A DNA stretch of 64,000 bases from Actinokineospora alba (GCF_004362515.1 NZ_SNXU01000001.1:3348001-3412000); one strand, 5' to 3'; numbered from the stretch's first letter, positions 49,989 through 60,279 are shown. Made by a program: numbers and translations. The notes: generated by a model from the sequence alone, not told the origin.

Positions 49989-51488
49989 TCACGCGAAGAA
50001 GTGCTGCCCCGGCGTGAGGACGCAGTCCGGGTCGTAGCGGCGCTTGGCGTCGAGCAGCCGCGAGTACTGCGAGCCGAAGTGCCCGCGCCACTCACCCGGG
50101 GTCATGCCCGGGATCGCGCCGACGGTGTAGCGCTTGGCGCCCAGCGGCTTGCTCAGGTCGTAGAGCCTGCGGTTCTGGTCGAGCATGCGCTGCAGGTTCG
50201 GGTCGTCCGGGAACGGGAAGCGCAGCAGGTCGAACAGCCACAGCTTCTCGTCGCGGGTCTCCGGCAGCATGAAGAACGGGTGCGTGAGCTTGCTGCGCAG
50301 GAACGGGTACAGGCCGGAGAAGCCGATGCCCAGGTCCGTCGGCTGCAGGTCGGCGATGACCGACGGGATGAACCGCTGCACCGTCGAGGACGGCAGCACC
50401 AGGCTCAGCCACGGCTTGGGCTGGTGCCAGAAGCCGGCTTCCTTGAGGTAGGCCTCCAGCGGGTCGATCCGGAAAAGCCAGTCCCGGTAGGGCATCTGGG
50501 TGATCTGGATGTCGGCGCGGGTGTCGCGCAGACCCGAGAGGATGCGGTTCTGGTCGGGGGCGGTGGTCGTGTAGTAGACGACCGCCTCGACCTTGTAGCG
50601 CCACCCGGAGTCGTCGGCCTTGCGGACGATCTCTCCTTCCTGATGGGTGACCCGGTTCTCGACCATGATCTTTTCCTGGTCGGCGACGAACGTGGCCATG
50701 TCCTCGTAGAACAGGTTCATGACCAGCGCCTGCGTCGGCGCGGGCGCCAGCCGGATCAGCGCCTTGGTGATGATGCCGAACTGGCCCGCGCCGCCGACCG
50801 CGGCCTGGAACAGCTCCGGCTTGTTGCTCGGCGAGGCCACCACGACGTCGCCGGTGCCGGTCACGATCTCGATGGCCTCGACGGTGTCGCAGAACAGGCC
50901 GTGCTTCTGCACCTGCCCGCCGATGCCGCCCACGCTGATCACGCCGCCGATCGACAGGTGCAGGTAGTCGGTGATGCCGATCGTGGTCAGGCCCTGCGCG
51001 AGCGCGGCGTCGGTCAGCTCGGCGATCGTGACGCCGGTGTCCACCCAGGCCCGGCCGCGGGAGATGTAGTGGATCCGGTTGAGCTTGCGCGAGTCGATCG
51101 AGATGCCGCCGGGCACCAGGGCCTGGCCGTAGCTGGAGTGCGACTCGTAGTACGCGGGCTCGTTGCCGCTCTGGCCGTTCATCGCGATCTTGAGGCCGTT
51201 GCGGCGGGCGTAGCCGACCATCTTCGCGATGTCCTGCACCGAACCGGGACGTAACACCGCGCGCGGGGTGCCGGTCACCAGCACGCCGAAGTCCTTGCCG
51301 AACCCTTCGAGGGAGGCGCCCGCGGTCTCCAGCACGCCGTCGAGCGTCGGCAGGGAGTTGTAGGGGCCCGGCGAGGCCTGCGCCGCGGTGACGAACGCGG
51401 AGTTGGCCACGCTCCACCCGACGATGGTCGCGGCCGCACCGGCGGCGCCGCTCTTGAGGATGTTTCGCCGCGAGAGCGAACTGGTCAT
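49989..51488 (-). CDS. Tat-exported FAD-linked oxidase, cytokinin dehydrogenase-like
   Basis: 499 residues from ATG 51488. The twin-arginine signal is SLSRRNILKSG plus a hydrophobic stretch. The PCMH-type FAD domain covers about 45-240: RAVLRPGSVQDIAKMVGYAR, GITDYLHLSIGGVISVGGIG, and VTGTGDVVVASPSNKPELF and GGAGQFGIITKA, closely following cytokinin dehydrogenases. The covalent flavin His of the usual GHS loop is absent (NGQSGNEPA), so FAD would be non-covalent. The C-terminal half is the cap with typical GWRYKVEAV and a final PDCVLTPG. Substrate unknown; a secreted amine or lipid oxidase is possible. Confidence 0.83.
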   Translation of the reverse strand: MTSSLSRRNILKSGAAGAAATIVGWSVANSAFVTAAQASPGPYNSLPTLDGVLETAGASLEGFGKDFGVLVTGTPRAVLRPGSVQDIAKMVGYARRNGLKIAMNGQSGNEPAYYESHSSYGQALVPGGISIDSRKLNRIHYISRGRAWVDTGVTIAELTDAALAQGLTTIGITDYLHLSIGGVISVGGIGGQVQKHGLFCDTVEAIEIVTGTGDVVVASPSNKPELFQAAVGGAGQFGIITKALIRLAPAPTQALVMNLFYEDMATFVADQEKIMVENRVTHQEGEIVRKADDSGWRYKVEAVVYYTTTAPDQNRILSGLRDTRADIQITQMPYRDWLFRIDPLEAYLKEAGFWHQPKPWLSLVLPSSTVQRFIPSVIADLQPTDLGIGFSGLYPFLRSKLTHPFFMLPETRDEKLWLFDLLRFPFPDDPNLQRMLDQNRRLYDLSKPLGAKRYTVGAIPGMTPGEWRGHFGSQYSRLLDAKRRYDPDCVLTPGQHFFA

Positions 51489-51505
51489 TGCTTTCTCCGC
51501 CTTCT

Positions 51506-53065
51506 TCACTGGTTGATCACCGCTGGCATGGGGTCCCCGACGGACGTGGCGATGCGGTAGGCGCCGACATCGACGCGCTTGGTGGCCTTGCGGAAGCGCC
51601 ACGTGTAGGTGGGCCAGATCGACGGGTTGCGGTCGGTGCCGTCCATGTACCAGCTCTGGCAGCCGCCGACGGTCCACACTGTGCCCTCGAGCTTCGCGTC
51701 GAGCCGCGCGTTGTACGCGGTCTGCGCCTCGGACCGAACCTCCACACTGGACAGTTCGCGCTTGTCCATCAGCTTCAGCGCGTCGAGCACGTGCGCGATC
51801 TGCGCCTCGATCATCACCGTCTGGGACGAGTGGCCCAGCGTGGTGTTGGGGCCCAGCAGCATGAACAGGTTCGGGAAGCCCGCGACCGTGGTGCCCGCGT
51901 AGGCGGACATGCCCTTGCCCCACGCGTCGGCCAGCTTGACCCCGTCACGGCCCCACAGCCGCTGCGCGACCGGCCGGTTCGTCGCCGCGAACCCGGTGCC
52001 GAGGATGATGGCGTCGACCTCGCGGGCGGTGCCGTCGGCGGTGACGACCGAGCTGCCGTCGACCCGCACGATCTTGTCCGTGACCAGCTCGACATTCGGC
52101 TGCTGCAGCGCCGGGTACCACTCGTTGGAGAACAGCAGCCGCTTGCAGCCCGCCGCGTAGTCCGGCGTCAGCCGCGCGCGCAGCACCGGGTCCTTGACCT
52201 GCTTCTTCAGGTTCTTCTCGGCCATGCCGGTGATGGTCTTCGCGGCCATCTTCGGGCGGGCCAGCATGAACGCCAGGATCTCCCGGCCCCACATGTTGAA
52301 GTTGCGGCGGAAGTTCTGATACCCCGGCAGGTTCTTGCGCAGCGCGAGCTGGCCCTTGCCGATCGTCTTGTCCGCCTTCGGCCCCACCCACGGCGCCGTG
52401 CGCTGGTGCACGAACAGCTGCCCGACCTTGGGCTGGATCTTCGGCACGAACTGGATCGCCGAGGCGCCGGTGCCGATCACCGCCACCCGCTTGCCGGTCA
52501 GGTCGAAGTCGTGGTCCCAGTTGGCCGAGTGGAACTTGGCTCCAGGGAAGGAGTCCAGGCCCTCGATGTCGGGCATCACCGGGTCGCTGAGGTAGCCGGT
52601 GCCCGAGACCAGCACCTGGGCGGTGAACTCGCCCTGGCTGGTCTCGATGTGCCAGCGGCGCTCCAGGTCGCTCCACTTCGCCGCGACGAGCTCGTGCCGG
52701 AACCTGATGTGCGGGCGCACGCCGAAGCGGTCGGCGCACTCGCGCAGGTAGGCGTAGACCTCGTCGCGCTTGCCGAACGTGGTGCTCCAGTTCGGGTTCT
52801 GCGCGAACGAGAACGAGTACAGCAGCGACATGACGTCGCACGCGCAGCCAGGGTAGGAGTTGTCGCGCCAGGTGCCGCCGACCTCGTCGGCCCGCTCCAG
52901 CACGACGAAGTCGTCGATGCCCTGCTGCTTGAGCCGAATGGCCATCCCGAGCCCGGAGAACCCGGTCCCGATCACCGCGACGCGGTAGTGCGGCGTGCGG
53001 CGGTCGCCGCCGCCTGTGTCATTCCCGGACCGGTCGACCCGGCCGGGCTTGATCGTCCGTGTCAT
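51506..53065 (-). CDS. Flavin-containing (Baeyer-Villiger type) monooxygenase
   Basis: 519 residues. Two dinucleotide-binding motifs (AVIGTGFSGLGMAIRL and VAVIGTGASAIQFVP) flank the type I BVMO fingerprint FPGAKFHSANWD (FxGxxxHxxxW). DEVGGTWRDNSYPGCACDV is also typical. It converts ketones to esters using NADPH and O2. It resembles EthA/MymA-type enzymes of mycolic-acid bacteria. It lies 11 bp after the methyltransferase and 17 bp before the FAD oxidase gene, thus in one operon. Confidence 0.9.
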   Translation of the reverse strand: MTRTIKPGRVDRSGNDTGGGDRRTPHYRVAVIGTGFSGLGMAIRLKQQGIDDFVVLERADEVGGTWRDNSYPGCACDVMSLLYSFSFAQNPNWSTTFGKRDEVYAYLRECADRFGVRPHIRFRHELVAAKWSDLERRWHIETSQGEFTAQVLVSGTGYLSDPVMPDIEGLDSFPGAKFHSANWDHDFDLTGKRVAVIGTGASAIQFVPKIQPKVGQLFVHQRTAPWVGPKADKTIGKGQLALRKNLPGYQNFRRNFNMWGREILAFMLARPKMAAKTITGMAEKNLKKQVKDPVLRARLTPDYAAGCKRLLFSNEWYPALQQPNVELVTDKIVRVDGSSVVTADGTAREVDAIILGTGFAATNRPVAQRLWGRDGVKLADAWGKGMSAYAGTTVAGFPNLFMLLGPNTTLGHSSQTVMIEAQIAHVLDALKLMDKRELSSVEVRSEAQTAYNARLDAKLEGTVWTVGGCQSWYMDGTDRNPSIWPTYTWRFRKATKRVDVGAYRIATSVGDPMPAVINQ

Positions 53066-53076
53066 CTCGGCTCTCC

Positions 53077-53973
53077 TCAGGCCCGCCGGGTCAGGGTCAT
53101 GCGGAAGTTGTTGAACACGCCGTCTTCGAGGGTGTAGGCGAAGATGTCGAGGTAGCGCTCGAAGCGGGCCACCACGTCCTCACCCTCCATGGCGACGGCC
53201 TCGTCGCGGCGCTCGGCGAGCTGCTCGAGCCACACGCGGCACGCGTGGGCGAACGACAGCGGCTCGTTGAGCACCTCGTCGACGACGAACAGCGACTCCG
53301 CGCCCGCGGCGAGGTCCTGCAGCTTCGGGATGTAGCAGCCCTGGAACTCCTCGCGCTGCAGGAACTTCAGGTCGTCGATCAGCTCCCGGCGCAGCGGCGG
53401 GTTCTCCACGGTCATGATGTGCAGCACCAGCTTGCCCCCGGGCTTGAGCAGCGAGTGGCACTGCTGGAAGAACGCCCGGAACCGCTTGGTCCGCTCGCGC
53501 GGGGGGAGCGTGGAGAGCACGAAGTGCTCCAGCGCGTTGATGCAGAACGCGGCGTCGTAGGGATCGTCCGCGCGGTGGTCTTCCCAGCTCTCGACGAGCA
53601 CCTTGACCCGGTCGTTGCCCAGGGCGTCGATGTACTGCTTCTGGGTGCGGCTGAGCGTGACGCCCACCGCTTCCTCGGCCCCGTGCACCGCGGTGACGCG
53701 GTTGAGCATCGTGCCCCAGCCACAGCCGATGTCGAGCACCCGCTTGGCGCCGGCGGCGCCCGCGATCTCGATGAACGAGTCGAGCTTGCGCTCCTGGGCC
53801 AGGTCGTGCGCGGCGCGCAGGTCCTCGCCGTCGTTCCAGTAGCCGCCGGAGTACATCATCTGCGGTCCGAGCAGCAGCCGGTAGAACTCGTTGCTCACCT
53901 CGTAGTGGTGCCGGATGGCATCGACCTCTGGGTTGATCACCTTGCTCTCAAACCGCTCATTGACAACGGTCAT
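53077..53973 (-). CDS. SAM-dependent methyltransferase of the cyclopropane-fatty-acid synthase type
   Basis: 298 residues from ATG 53973 (MTVVNERFESKV); longer readings lack a ribosome site. The fold begins HHYEVSNEFYRLLLGPQMMYSGGYW, and SAM motif I is VLDIGCGWGTMLNRV. Unlike true CFA synthases (about 380-400 residues) it has no N-terminal domain, so it is nearer to the mycolic-acid-type methyltransferases (about 290). YWNDGED and LPPRERTKRF are seen. It methylates unsaturated or keto-acyl chains by analogy. Confidence 0.83.
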   Translation of the reverse strand: MTVVNERFESKVINPEVDAIRHHYEVSNEFYRLLLGPQMMYSGGYWNDGEDLRAAHDLAQERKLDSFIEIAGAAGAKRVLDIGCGWGTMLNRVTAVHGAEEAVGVTLSRTQKQYIDALGNDRVKVLVESWEDHRADDPYDAAFCINALEHFVLSTLPPRERTKRFRAFFQQCHSLLKPGGKLVLHIMTVENPPLRRELIDDLKFLQREEFQGCYIPKLQDLAAGAESLFVVDEVLNEPLSFAHACRVWLEQLAERRDEAVAMEGEDVVARFERYLDIFAYTLEDGVFNNFRMTLTRRA

Positions 53974-54041
53974 CGCCTTGCCCCATTTCGTCACGTTCCT
54001 GGACGTGTGCCGCCTCTGCGCCATGAGGTAAGCGCGCCGAT

Positions 54042-54084
54042 CGCAACAGCGGCGCAACACGACCGGCGTTGCGGGTTCGTTGCG
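54042..54084. promoter_or_regulatory. Symmetric four-site dyad in a divergent promoter region
   Basis: CGCAAC (54042), five bases, CGCAAC (54053), nine bases, GTTGCG (54068), five bases, GTTGCG (54079): a symmetric double inverted repeat. It is in the 191-bp gap between the divergent methyltransferase and ACP genes, so it could bind a dimeric or tetrameric regulator of both operons. Confidence 0.65.
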
Positions 54085-54164
54085 CGGCCACGGGTTACAT
54101 CCGGACAGGACCTCGCCGCTGGGCGGCGAGCCCACCGAAAGCCGAACCGTGAGGAGCGAAGCTG

Positions 54165-54425
54165 ATGGATCTGCCTACCGTCGAGGAGCTGGCCGGCCAG
54201 TTGGCCGCCGTGTCAGGTGCCGAGAACGTCGACGTCGACGCGCCTCTGCTGCAGCTGGCGGATGTCGACTCGCTCGACCTGATGGAGTGGCTGTACGGCT
54301 TCCAGAACAAGTACCCGGACGTGCCCGCCGACGAGTCGCTGTTCAAGGACATCGACGACACCACGACCCTGCGGGCCGTGCACGAGAAGCTGATGGCCCT
54401 GGCCCCCGCCGCGGCGCGGAGCTAG
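54165..54425 (+). CDS. Acyl carrier protein
   Basis: 86 residues. The 4'-phosphopantetheine Ser is in DVDSLDLMEWL near residue 36. The first residues (MDLPTVEELAGQLAAV) and the C-terminal helix (LRAVHEKLMAL) match a stand-alone ACP. It is followed four bases later by the KAS III gene. As a second ACP distinct from the housekeeping one, it points to a dedicated acyl pathway. Confidence 0.88.
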   Translation: MDLPTVEELAGQLAAVSGAENVDVDAPLLQLADVDSLDLMEWLYGFQNKYPDVPADESLFKDIDDTTTLRAVHEKLMALAPAAARS

Positions 54426-54429
54426 CGAC

Positions 54430-55422
54430 GTGAGCGGCTTCGACATCGCGGGCTGGGGGATCAGCGTCCCGGAGCGGGTCCTGTCCAGCGTCGAGATCGC
54501 CGAGCGGCTGGGCGTCGACGAGGACTGGATCGTCAGCCGCTGCGGCATCCGGGAGCGGCGCATCGTCGGCCCCGGCCAGACGACGGCGTCGCTGGCGATC
54601 GAGGCGGGCGCGCGGGCGTTGGAGAAGGCCGGGCTCACCGGCGCCGACATCGCGCACCTCATCGTCGCCACCGCGACACCCGAGCAGCTCTCACCGGCCA
54701 CGTCGGCCTTCGTGCACCACGGCCTGGGCATCGCGGGCAGCGCCCACGACGTCAACGCCGAGTGCTCGGGGTTCGTCTACGCGCTGATGACCGCGGCGGC
54801 GTGGATGGCGATCGACCCGCGGCCGTGCCTGATCATCGGGTCGGACACGCACTCGCTCACCGTCGACCCGAACGACCGCGACCTGAGCATCCTGGTCGGC
54901 GACGGCGCAGGCGCGGTGGTGCTGACGCCGAGCCCGGACACGTGGATCCGCGCGTGGAACCTCGGCGCGGACGGGTCCAAGCACGACAGCCTCAAGGTGG
55001 TGGCGGGCGGCAGCCGGATGCCCACCACGGCCGAGACAGTCGAGCAGGGCTTGCACTACGCGAAGATCAACGGCAACGAGATCTACCTCAACGCCGTGCG
55101 GTTCAGCGTCCGCACGATCCGGGCGACGCTGGAGCAGGCCAAGGTGGGGGTCGACGACCTCGACCACGTCGTCCCGCACCAGGCCAACATCCGGATCATC
55201 AACTCGATCCTGAGCCACACCGGGGTCGCGCCGGAGAAGCTGGTCACCAACCTCGACCGGTACGGCAACACGGCGTCGGCGTCGATCCCGATCGCGCTGG
55301 CCGAGGCCCTGGACGCGGGCCGGATCGCCGACGGCGACCTGGTGCTGCTCGCGGGCTTCGGGGCGGGGATGACGTGGGGTTCGATCCTTCTGCAGTGGGG
55401 CGGTGTCACCGATGAGTCGTGA
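54430..55422 (+). CDS. 3-oxoacyl-ACP synthase III (FabH-like)
   Basis: 330 residues from GTG 54430. Catalytic triad is complete: Cys in VNAECSGFVYAL, His in VVPHQANIRI, Asn in YGNTASASIPIAL. GWGISVPERVLSS and LLAGFGAGMTWGSILL are standard FabH ends. It primes an acyl chain by condensing acyl-CoA with malonyl-ACP. Its neighbours (a private ACP and an SDR) form a mini-FAS-like unit. The last 11 bp overlap the SDR gene. Confidence 0.92.
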   Translation: MSGFDIAGWGISVPERVLSSVEIAERLGVDEDWIVSRCGIRERRIVGPGQTTASLAIEAGARALEKAGLTGADIAHLIVATATPEQLSPATSAFVHHGLGIAGSAHDVNAECSGFVYALMTAAAWMAIDPRPCLIIGSDTHSLTVDPNDRDLSILVGDGAGAVVLTPSPDTWIRAWNLGADGSKHDSLKVVAGGSRMPTTAETVEQGLHYAKINGNEIYLNAVRFSVRTIRATLEQAKVGVDDLDHVVPHQANIRIINSILSHTGVAPEKLVTNLDRYGNTASASIPIALAEALDAGRIADGDLVLLAGFGAGMTWGSILLQWGGVTDES

Positions 55423-56164
55423 GCGGACGGGTGCCAGGCCGGAACAGCCGGTCGCCCTGGTCACCGGCGGGTCCGGTGGGTTGGGTCAGGCCCTGGCTAT
55501 GGAGCTGGACGCCCTGGGCTGCCGAGTGGCGGTGCACTACAACAGTTCCAAGGACCGGGCGCGGGCGGTCGCCGACAAGCTGACCAACGACTCGGTCGTC
55601 ATCGGCGGCGATGTGGCGTCGTACGAAGCGGTCACCGAGATGTACGCGGCGATCCGGGAAGCGCTGGGCCCGGTCGACGTCCTGGTGAACAACGGAGCCA
55701 TTCGCCGGGACGGCCTGATGGCCATGCAGGACCCGGCGGACTGGCGGGCGGTGATCGAGACGAACCTGATCGGCCCGTTCCACACCGCCCGGGTGTGCGT
55801 CGGCCACATGCTCCGCCAGCGGTGGGGACGCGTGATCAACATCGTGTCCCCGTCCGGCATCATCGCCACCGCGGGCCAAACCGCCTACGGCGCCTCGAAA
55901 TCCGGCGTCATCGGCTTCACCCGGACCCTGGCCGCCGAATGCGGCAGGCGAGGCGTGACGGTGAACGCGCTGTCGCCGGGGTTCATGATCACCGACATGA
56001 CCAAGGACCTGCCGGACCAGGTCATGAACGGCATCAAGGAAAAGGCACCGATCCCGCGCTTCGGGACCACGGAGGAGGTGGCCCGCAGCATGGCCCTGTT
56101 CCTCGACGGGGACTACATGACGGGCCAGGTGATCAGCATCGATGGCGGCGTCAGCGTCACGTGA
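55412..56164 (+). CDS. FabG-like short-chain dehydrogenase/reductase
   Basis: 250 residues. ATG 55412 is used because GGGGCGG lies eight bases upstream; GTG 55403 is too close to it. TGGSGGLGQ is the coenzyme motif, LVNNGA the structural motif, with the catalytic Ser in INIVSPSGI and YGASK (Tyr-x-x-x-Lys). DGGVSVT ends the fold. It most likely reduces 3-ketoacyl-ACP made by the KAS III next door. A strong hairpin terminator follows. Confidence 0.9.
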   Translation: MSRERTGARPEQPVALVTGGSGGLGQALAMELDALGCRVAVHYNSSKDRARAVADKLTNDSVVIGGDVASYEAVTEMYAAIREALGPVDVLVNNGAIRRDGLMAMQDPADWRAVIETNLIGPFHTARVCVGHMLRQRWGRVINIVSPSGIIATAGQTAYGASKSGVIGFTRTLAAECGRRGVTVNALSPGFMITDMTKDLPDQVMNGIKEKAPIPRFGTTEEVARSMALFLDGDYMTGQVISIDGGVSVT

Positions 56165-56171
56165 GTCGGCC

Positions 56172-56202
56172 CGCTCCGGGGTGGTCAGGTCACCCCGGAG
56201 CG
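56172..56202 (+). terminator. Hairpin terminator
   Basis: 12-bp perfect stem, 56172-56183 with 56191-56202, 7-base loop, 8 bases after the SDR stop. Confidence 0.82.
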
Positions 56203-56742
56203 ATAGCCGAACCCCCTGACAACCAACCGGCGCCACCCGCTCCCTCCAGCCACTTATCCACAATCCACCCACTTGTCCACAGCACCACCCACAACCCCCC
56301 TTTCCGTCACCCCCCACCGATAGACTGGCCAAGGGCTGTCCCCCCAGGGAAGGGCGGGGGCTGCGCGCTCGGGGTTTCGCGTTCGAGGGTTCATGCGGGG
56401 GCCGCCTGCTCGGGGTTTCGCGTTCGAGGGTTCATCCGGGGCTGCCTGCTCGGGTTCGTGTCGGGAGATTCGTGCGCGGGGCGGCCTGGGTTGCCGGTGT
56501 CCGTGCCTTCGGAGGCGTAGTCCGCCGCGGCAGCCGTCGGGTCGAACCCGGGGCGGGCTGTCCTTGAGCGTGGATGGGCCGGCTTCTCCGCGGCGAGCGT
56601 TTCCTTGCCGTGCGGTGCTTTGCCCGCGGGCCGGCAGGCGGTGCGTCGGTCGGCGTTCGCGGGGCGGCAACCCGCGAACCTGTCCGCGCGGGTCGGCGGG
56701 AGTGTGCCGGTGGGCGGGTTTCTACCGGGAAGTGAGCCGCTC
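56203..56742. other. 540-bp intergenic stretch with short direct repeats
   Basis: No gene supported. Bases 56367-56460 contain about two and a half copies of a 41-bp direct repeat (GCTCGGGGTTTCGCG at 56367 and 56408, a weaker copy at 56448). The first 100 bp are C-rich and the last 200 bp G-rich and would hold the promoter of the carboxylase gene. Confidence 0.5.
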
Positions 56743-58337
<1,595 letters not shown>

Positions 58338-58341
<4 letters not shown>

Positions 58342-58526
58342 CCGCGCGTCCTGGTAGTCGACCGGATCTTGTCGTCAGGCCGGACGCCACCGACGACGAG
58401 ATCGCCGCCGTGATCGCCGCACTCGCCCTGTGCGGCCGACCCGACCCCGCCCCCGACCCCCCTATCCGGACTACCCCCCGTACCCGTTTTTACCCGCCTT
58501 GTGCATGGGACGCGCCGTCTCGGTAA
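58338..58526 (+). CDS. Acyl-CoA carboxylase epsilon subunit
   Basis: 62 residues, start overlapping the beta-subunit stop. LVVRPDATDDEIAAVIAAL is the short helical motif of AccE-type epsilon peptides, followed by a Pro-rich tail with a single Trp near the end (CAWDAPS). These subunits strengthen alpha-beta complexes in Actinobacteria. The coding length and position agree well. Confidence 0.8.
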
Positions 58527-58703
58527 TTGGTGTGATACGCGCCTGGGCACAATATTCCGAATGGTTCTCATCAACGGCGTGCGGCGGTTTCGAGAAAGCG
58601 TGAACAACGGATGATTGTCCGTCGTGACGGCCGTCAATTCCGGGTGGCGAATCGGCCGTGTGGGCACCTTGGGCCGCCCGAATGGGTACAGTTTTGCAGC
58701 TTT

Positions 58704-58720
58704 CACCTGCTGGGCAGGTG
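58704..58720. promoter_or_regulatory. Perfect inverted repeat next to a TTGACA box
   Basis: CACCTGC-tgg-GCAGGTG (58704-58720) lies directly before TTGACA (58721-58726) in the 395-bp spacer. It could be an operator. A 19-codon open frame from GTG 58747, after AAGGAG, ends at 58806 but the spacing is only about four bases. Confidence 0.4.
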
Positions 58721-58779
58721 TTGACAACCATTAAATCAAGGAGTCCGTGACTTGTTTCCAGGACGGTGATCGACTCTCG

Positions 58780-58809
58780 TTGACGGTCGCCGTTCGAGAT
58801 AGGTAACAT
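58780..58809 (+). promoter_or_regulatory. Candidate sigma70-type promoter
   Basis: TTGACG (58780-58785), 18 bases, TAACAT (58804-58809), 112 bp upstream of the ATG at 58922. A good match in an otherwise GC-rich region. Confidence 0.45.
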
Positions 58810-58921
58810 CCGCCGTCGCGGGTGCGAAGAGATAACCGGCCCGACCCGCCGCCCAACCAATGCGCGGTCCACCGTGCCCACGGCCGTACCCACTATTGAC
58901 GCTTGTGCGGGAGGAGCCCCC

Positions 58922-60220
58922 ATGTCCGAGTCAGGCCCCGCCTTAAGCGGATCCGACACCGGACCGCCGAGCGCCCTGGCCCGCAGCCTGCGCCGCATCG
59001 TCGAGGCGCCCTGGCCCCGATCCGAGGCCGAATCCGCCCCCGGGATGATCACCGTCCTGGCCGCCGCGTTCGACGCGGGCGCGCAGCCGGAGATCACCGC
59101 TGCCGCCCACGACATCGCGCTGCGCTTCGGTGGCGGCGACACCGCCATGGCGCCGTCCGCCGAGCACGCCGACACGGTGATCAGCGCGGCCTTCCACAGT
59201 GTGTGCGACGCGACCCGTGCCGCCCTGGAGATCGCCAGCATGGTCGCCCTCGCCGCGCACGGCGACGGGAACCCGTTGGCGCGGCTGCGGATCGTGCTGT
59301 GCACCGCCGCGGACGACGACGGCAGCCTGCCCGGCACCCGTGCCGTAGGAAACGCCCGCGGCCTGCTCGCCGAAGCCGCGGGCGGCCAGATCCTCGCCAC
59401 CGCGCCGACCGCCGTCGTCGCGGGACCGACCCTGCCCGCCGGCATCGACCTGCTCGACCGCGGCCTGTGGACACCGCTGCCCGACGGACCCCCCGAACGG
59501 ATCTACGAGATGCGCGTCGGCGGCGCCCACGCCGACCGCGCCGGCGCGTCCAACCTGGAGTGGGCGCGCCGCGCCCTGCACGACCCGGCCGCGGCCAGAC
59601 CGGCCGACGTCGCCGAACCGCTGCGCGTGGCGCTGTCGGCGTGGCCGTCGGTGGCGGCGGGCTCGGCCAGGATGGTCCTGCTCTGCGGGGGAGAGGCCGC
59701 CGACCGCACCGCCGTCCTCGCCGAACTCGCGCTGCGCCTGCACGCCGACGGCGCGCTCGTGCTCTACGGCCGCTGGACCCCGGACGACTTCGGCACCTAC
59801 CGCGCCTTCCGTGAGGCGCTGGGCTTCCACGCCGCCGCCTGCGGCACCGACCAACTGGTCACCGACCTGCAGGGGTGGGCCGACGAGATCGCGCACCTGC
59901 TGCCCGAGGTCGGCGCCCGGGTCGGGGGCGCGCTGCCCGGCCGCTCCGGGTCGACCTTCGAACGCGCGGGCATGTTCGACGCGGTCGGCACCTGGATGCG
60001 GGCGATCACCGCGCGCACCCCGACGGTCTTGGTCCTCGACGACGCCGAACGCGCCGAGTCCACCTCGGTCTCGCTGCTGTCGCACGTCTGGCACTCATGC
60101 CGCGCGCACCCGCTGATGGTGGTGGTCGCGGCTGACCGCCCCGGCGTAGCCGACCGCCTAGCCGACGTAGCCGCCCACCCCAACCCTTCCGCCCTGGTCA
60201 GGGTGGAAGTGGGGGATTAA
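58922..60220 (+). CDS. Cyclase-homology/AAA-like protein with degenerate nucleotide site
   Basis: 432 residues from ATG 58922 (GGGAGGAG upstream). Residues about 95-200 follow the C-terminal half of class III adenylate cyclase domains (GTRAVGNARGLLAEAAGGQIL; DLLDRGLWTPL; PERIYEM), but metal and base residues are not seen. Residues about 230-430 are an AAA-type region, where Walker A should be GxxGxGK(T) but reads CGGEAADRTAVL. Walker B (TVLVLDDAERAEST) is kept. This is the front half of LuxR/cyclase-AAA-type regulators cut off before any helix-turn-helix. It is convergent with the SARP gene. Function unknown. Confidence 0.7.
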   Translation: MSESGPALSGSDTGPPSALARSLRRIVEAPWPRSEAESAPGMITVLAAAFDAGAQPEITAAAHDIALRFGGGDTAMAPSAEHADTVISAAFHSVCDATRAALEIASMVALAAHGDGNPLARLRIVLCTAADDDGSLPGTRAVGNARGLLAEAAGGQILATAPTAVVAGPTLPAGIDLLDRGLWTPLPDGPPERIYEMRVGGAHADRAGASNLEWARRALHDPAAARPADVAEPLRVALSAWPSVAAGSARMVLLCGGEAADRTAVLAELALRLHADGALVLYGRWTPDDFGTYRAFREALGFHAAACGTDQLVTDLQGWADEIAHLLPEVGARVGGALPGRSGSTFERAGMFDAVGTWMRAITARTPTVLVLDDAERAESTSVSLLSHVWHSCRAHPLMVVVAADRPGVADRLADVAAHPNPSALVRVEVGD

Positions 60221-60279
60221 GGGAGGCGTGCTGTGACATAGCACCAGTCACCCGCCCCGAGCCGCGCCACCAGCGCCAA

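Noticed and set aside
51488..53137. 549-codon plus-strand open frame
   Set aside because: It runs opposite the BVMO gene, whose motifs are clear; the opposite product has no domain and is Arg/Asp/Val-rich.
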